64,000 nt of DNA from Nageia nagi. Its lineage: Eukaryota > Pinophyta. Position numbers and translations under genes: made by a program. Below are positions 59,361 through 64,000 of this stretch, in pieces (positions within the stretch are counted from its first letter, which is position 1; each line of letters begins with the position of its first letter). The stretch covers positions 125,922,001-125,986,000 of the forward strand of contig JBITNC010000001.1 of NCBI GenBank assembly GCA_050084985.1. Reading direction: 5' to 3'. A model generated the notes under the pieces. It saw only the letters and a list, made by a program, of their open reading frames with translations. It ran no database searches and had not been told where the DNA came from.

Positions 59361-59675
59361 TCAACTTCTTGGAAGGTGTTGTAGCACTTTCTCCATGATC
59401 CTTATATCATCTAGTGAGTCATCATGTGAATGAATAGAATTTACCAAATCTTGAAATCTATTTATGAATACATCAATGGTATCATCATCATCAAATTCTC
59501 TATGTAAGAGATATATTTTATAAACTCTAACCTTAGAATATCCCTTGTAAGAAATCTTAAGAGTCACCAATGCTTCCTTTGAAAACTTGCATTGTACAAT
59601 CTTTGGTAAGATAGACACATATATCCCACTTTGTATGGTGAATAAGGATTTGGTATCCTTGTTCCTTATTCTCAT
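59361..59675 (-). pseudogene. Copia-3 gag (UBN2-like)
   Basis: 104-codon frame with FSKEALVTLKISYKGYSKVR, YLLHREFDDDDTIDVFINRF, QDLVNSIHSHDDSLDDIRIM and EKVLQHLP, matching copia gag of the UBN2 type (EAW-TL---Y-G---V----LQ-LR-EFE-L-M---E-V-EY--R---IVN--R--GE-L-D-RIVEKIL-SLP). The N-terminal part is missing or out of frame. Confidence 0.85.
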
Positions 59676-59872
59676 ATACTAAAAGTGCAATTTGGGTTTT
59701 AGCATTAGGTTCAACATAACCTTAAGAGATAAGACTTTAAAGGTATTTGAGATGAGGAACATTCTTATTCTATTATTGTAATATTTGAAGTACTCACCAC
59801 TAAAAATAGAAATCTGAAATTATAATGTTTTTACATTCTTTTATGATATTTTAACCATTTATAAGGAACATG

Positions 59873-59888
59873 ATTTGATACCAATTAA
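59873..59888 (-). other. Copia-3 primer-binding site
   Basis: Minus strand reads ATTGGTATCAAATCATG beside the right LTR; the second copy at 63,236-63,248 reads ATTGGTATCAAAGCC, a better match to the initiator-Met tRNA complement. Confidence 0.75.
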
Positions 59889-61232
59889 TGATTTTTATGA
59901 ATATGAGGCTAGAAACTATCAAAATATACCTTAAAGAATTTACTAAATTCATCAAACCAACTTTGAACAAAAATGTTTGGTGATATATATGGTTAGAAAG
60001 GTATTGAAGAAACCTTTCCAATAAGGGATCATATATATCAATATTATCTTTTGATGTCTATTTATTTTCTTATAAAGTTAAGGATAACCAAGATAATCCT
60101 AAACTAGAATGGTTGCTAAGATGGGTAGTTTTTCCCAAGCTTGCCAACAACAAAGTATGGAATGTTAAATATCATTGGAGAGGTGGTGAAGGATAATTTC
60201 TAAAGTAAGTGGAATTAAATCAAAAGTATGTTCTACACTTTGGAAATTCTTAGCAAAATGTAGATAAATTATTTTGTCTGTAGTTATAGGACTAAACAAA
60301 AGGAGCAGAAATATAGGTTATAAGTTTTGAAATCATGAAGAAAAGATGGTCATATTATATAAGGAAAGAAATGTAAGCAAATATAATTTCAAACTATTTA
60401 TAGCTCAATATTAATAGATAAAGTATACTATGGTAAATTAGGATTGATATTTTCTAAGTCACTTACTATACAAAATGGTTGGGTAATAATATTGTAGAAA
60501 ACCAATTTCTATGGTGATTTTATCCATACAAATATGGTGTATGTTATATTATTAGAAATTTATCTTAAAGGAAATATTATAAAAAGGAATTACATCAAGA
60601 GGAATTATGAAACAAAAAGTTAAAGCCTCCACTTGAATATAGATTTGCTACAATCTTTACTAGGAGGAAAGATACTAAATAATTTATCTCTCAAATGAGA
60701 GCTCAAAATAAAAATCTAAGTACCCACCAACCCAAAATGCCATAAGAATGGTGAACGTCACTTGAGATTATATTTAAAATAAGAATATATCATGGTTGAT
60801 TAATGTTGAATCACTAGACACCCACTAAAATTGAATAAGTAGAACACAAGTTATAGAGCAATTTCTTCTCTATTGCAATTGAAAAATATGCATAAAATGA
60901 TACAAAATAATCTATAATAAAATATGATCACATCCCTATATAAATCATGGAAGAAAATATGGATTAAGAAATACTTCAAAGTACTAATACAAATAAATGG
61001 TTCACAAAGAAAAGTCAAACAAAGAGTGTGGCCATCCCTTCTTATAGTACAAAATTAAATTTGAACAAGTAAAATCAGATTTGTGAGCAATAAATGCTCT
61101 TATTTACTCTCCAACACATTAATGGTGGACTTGCATGTGCATGAGTGTAGTTTAGAGAGTTGCATGAGTTAGAGTAGTATAAAAGACATTAGGTTCCTGC
61201 GATGTTGTCACAAAAATATATGTCACAATCCA
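59889..61232 (-). repeat. Copia-3 5' LTR, shared with the tandem copy
   Basis: About 1.34 kb. On its left side it borders a primer-binding site and on its right side sequence resembling the purine-tract flank of the left element (cattaaaaattgagttcttt against cattaaaaattaatttattt). It therefore acts as 5' LTR of one copy and 3' LTR of the next. Confidence 0.85.
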
Positions 61233-63249
61233 TTAAAAATTGAGTTCTTTCAATATCATCATTAAAGTCTATATATAGTATTGGTGACCTACTAGTGAAC
61301 TACTTCAATGTGATCACAACTTGATATTTCATCTTTTGTAAATGTTTTATCTTCTTTATTCTTCTATTGCTTTTTATTTTTTATTTTATATTTCCATACT
61401 CCATGTATGGTAGAGTATACTTCCTTAGTCACTATATTTTGATAAACTCATGCACTGAAAAATCAATAAATATGCTAAATTATAATAAACATTATTAGAC
61501 TAAGAATGTTATTAAGATATTATTTTTATCTTCATCCTTGATATTAAATAACTTTGTAACTCTTACCCAACTTTTGATGAATTCATAAACTAATCAATTT
61601 TTATTTTTCTTTAACTTTTACAAATCACCTAACTTTACTTTTGGTTTGTTGGACATTCTTTATCTTTCCTGAAATGAATTTATCAATGTCTTGAATTTAT
61701 TAATACTTTATTACATAAATATTAATTTCATTTAAATGCATCTCCAAAAATATTAAACACAAAAACCTTGTCTAAGAAATCATTATCATATGAGTACCAA
61801 AAGGCCTCATTGTTGAGAACCAAAGATGAATCATAATGTTATCCATTTAATTGAATTTATTGAACTAAATTTCTATTTTGCATTACAAATATTTTATTAG
61901 TTTGTCATAAAAAATGGATTATGTTATTTAATCTCTTCTTTTGAGTTATTTATTTTATCCTATTATTCAACCAATTTGGTTAGATTTAATTGTTATCTCT
62001 CAAATTTGTTAACTCTATCACTTAGTCTTTATGGTAGTTATGGCTATGGATCCTCAATATTTTTTTGTTAACTTGTTTAAAAAATATCATTCATTTATTT
62101 TATCCTTTTTCATGATCCAACATTTGAGATTATGTATGATATTTCATGATCTCACTAATTTTTCTTTAAAAGAAATAGATCCCTTACTAATGATTTTTAC
62201 TTGGTTATTGTCACCAAACTAGACCTTGCCAAAGATATTCTTCTCAAGTGGGGTGACCAAATTTTTACTTTGTTTATGATCAAATTTTTTACTAGTGCTT
62301 CAATCATATGCATCAAGAACATATTACCACACTCTTTAATGTAGTTGGAAGACTATTGATTCTTCTAGAAGTAAATTTCTCTATTTGATTATCTTTTCCA
62401 TAGTGATGATAATGTTGGGGGGATGAGTTTTAGATTATATTAGATGATCTACCCCTTCCTCTACCATTTCCATGTCTTCCATAACCTCTATCATGATTTG
62501 AATCACCATGGCCTCATGAAGAATATTTTATGTAAGAGGAAGGAAAAGGTTGGTCATTGAATTTGATCTTTCCTTGGAAAGCTTAGTCTAATTTATAAGA
62601 TTTATCTTCATTTAGTGCTCATATGTATGCAAACTACAAGTAACTCTGTAATAATTAGATACCATAAAACTTAAGAATCCTCTATGGTTATGGTGATGGG
62701 ATCAAAATTCTTGGAAGGCATTGTAGCACTTTATCCATGATCCTTGTATCATTTAGTGAGTCACCATTTGAATGAAAAGAATTTACCAAATATTAAACTC
62801 TATTAATGAATACATCAATGGTACCATCATCATAAAATTATTTATGTAAGAGCTATACTTTAGAAACTCTAACCTTATAAGAACCCTTGTTAGAACTCTT
62901 AAGAATCACCCATGCTTCCTTTAAAAACTTGCATTGTACAATCTTGGGGAAGATAGACACATATATCATACTCTTTATGGTGAATATGGATTTTATATCC
63001 TTATTAAAAGTCTCCAAAAGTTCCTTCTACTCATGTACTAAAAGTGCAATAAGGGTTGTAACATCAAGTTCAACATAGCCTTGAGAGATAAGACTTCAAA
63101 GGTATTGCAAGATGAAAAACATTGTTATCTAATACTATAATGTTTTAAGTACTCACCATTAAAAATAGGAATAATGAGAAATGTAATGTACTTACTTTTT
63201 TTAATGATATTTTAGCCCTTTGGAAGGAAAAGGCTTTGATACCAATTAA
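61233..63249 (-). mobile_element. Second, internally deleted copia-3 copy
   Basis: 62,150-63,249 repeats 58,795-59,888 (protease, gag and leader; landmarks ttggttattgtcaccaaact, caatggta-catcatca and agagataagact) and ends in a primer-binding site next to the LTR at 63,250. The polymerase and integrase genes are missing. 61,240-62,150 is AT-rich sequence that I cannot align with copia-3, and it may be a later insertion or a decayed part. Confidence 0.8.
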
Positions 63250-64000
63250 TGATTTTTATGAATATGAGGCTAGCAACTATCAAAATATACTTAAGGAATT
63301 TACTAAATTCATCAAACTAACCTTGAATAAAAATGCCTACTGATATATATGGTTAAAAAGGTACTAAAGAGACATTTTGAATAAGGGATCATATATTCAA
63401 TATGATCTTTAGATATCTATTGATTTTCTTATAAAGTTAAGGATCACCAAGATAATCTTGAAATAGAATGGTTGCGAAGATGGGTAGTTTTGCCCAAGCT
63501 TGCCAATAACAAAGTATCGAAATGTTAAATATCATTAGAGATGTGGTGAAGCATACTTTCTAAACCAAGTGGAATTAACTCAAAAGGATTTTCCAATCTT
63601 TGGTACTTCTAAGCAAAGTGCAACAAATTGTTATTTATGTAGTAATAGGATTGAACAAATAGAGAAAAAATATAGGCTATAAGTTTGGAAATCATGAAGA
63701 AAAGATGGTCATGTTAATATATGGAAAGAATTGGAAGGAAATATAATTTCAAACTATTTATGGCTCAATATTAATAGAGAATTTATACTATGGTAAATAT
63801 GGATTGATAGTTTTTAATTCACTGAATATACAAAATGGTTGCATAATAATATAGTAGAAAATTACTTTCTATGGTGATTTTATCCATACAAAGTATGGTG
63901 TATCTTATATTATTTGAAATTTATCTTAAAGGGCCATATTGAAAAAAGGAATTATATAAAGAGGAAGTCTAAAACAAAAAGTTAAATCCTCTACTTGAAT
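63250..64000 (-). repeat. Third copia-3 LTR, cut by the window end
   Basis: Starts tgatttttatgaatatgagg as the middle LTR does at 59,889 and stays alignable with it to the end of the window (for example aagatggtcat, caaactattta-ggctcaatattaatag, atttactttctatggtgattttatcc). Confidence 0.9.

Larger units (their letters stand above)
54727..61232 (-). mobile_element. Copia-3: Ty1/copia element with long LTRs
   Basis: Direct LTRs at 54,727-55,893 and 59,889-61,232 flank a minus-strand copia internal region (gag at right, RNase H at left). The family differs from copia-1/2 in LTR length and sequence. The right LTR is shared with a second, deleted copy that continues to 63,250, so there is no simple target duplication. 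All domains are recognisable but interrupted. Confidence 0.9.

Noticed and set aside
1-64000. A new defence, metabolic or signalling gene system
   Set aside because: I looked on both strands for clusters of intact genes and found none. The only intact recognisable frame is the gag of the gag-only element; the unusual content is structural (telomere-bounded tandem unit, fold-backs, tandem LTR elements).

Overview
The window reads as nuclear, intergenic DNA of a large-genome land plant. The evidence is a plant-type GRAM/GEM-like gene fragment, plant LTR retrotransposons with initiator-Met tRNA primer sites, interstitial TTTAGGG/TTAGGG-type DNA and very high A+T with almost no intact reading frames. 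The mix of long, old, partly decayed LTR elements and abundant interstitial telomere-like DNA suggests a gymnosperm such as a conifer, but that is inference. I see no tRNA, rRNA, organellar gene, CRISPR array or intact host gene.

Layout. 1-5,270: AT-rich DNA with an unidentified decayed coding patch (1,200-1,585), a near-perfect 67-bp-arm palindrome (3,209-3,366), a 46-bp tandem triplication, a GEM-like GRAM-domain pseudogene (4,380-4,665) and two copies of a 164-bp repeat, each followed by ATTAACAT-rich DNA. 5,275-6,235: degenerate CCCTAA/CCCTAAA telomere-like array. 7,926-17,290: a decayed, apparently intron-containing unknown gene split by a complete Ty1/copia element (8,695-16,590, minus strand, target duplication AAGAT). 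17,344-19,974: a young, compact, gag-only LTR element (LTRs about 98% alike, TSD TTCAT, one intact 308-codon gag ORF), the best preserved unit here.

19,980-37,135: after mental removal of two LTR insertions (Ty3/gypsy 20,984-27,860; copia 30,516-36,768, with a 100-N gap) this is two head-to-tail copies of a roughly 1.75-1.85 kb unit. The unit is built from two unrelated cores, X (about 420 bp) and Y (about 570 bp), each separated by telomere-like tracts that switch orientation. 37,136-54,726: old AT-rich DNA with a fold-back element, a pair of 1.1-1.2 kb direct repeats, a Ty3/gypsy gag-protease remnant and a probable LINE remnant. 54,727-64,000: a copia element with about 1.2-1.3 kb LTRs, joined in tandem through its right LTR to a second, internally deleted copy whose own LTR runs off the window.

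Functionally there is no host pathway here. The genes are retrotransposon gag and pol genes, nearly all broken. The points of interest are the gag-only element, which would need protease, reverse transcriptase and integrase supplied by another element, and the telomere-repeat-bounded tandem unit invaded by retrotransposons.
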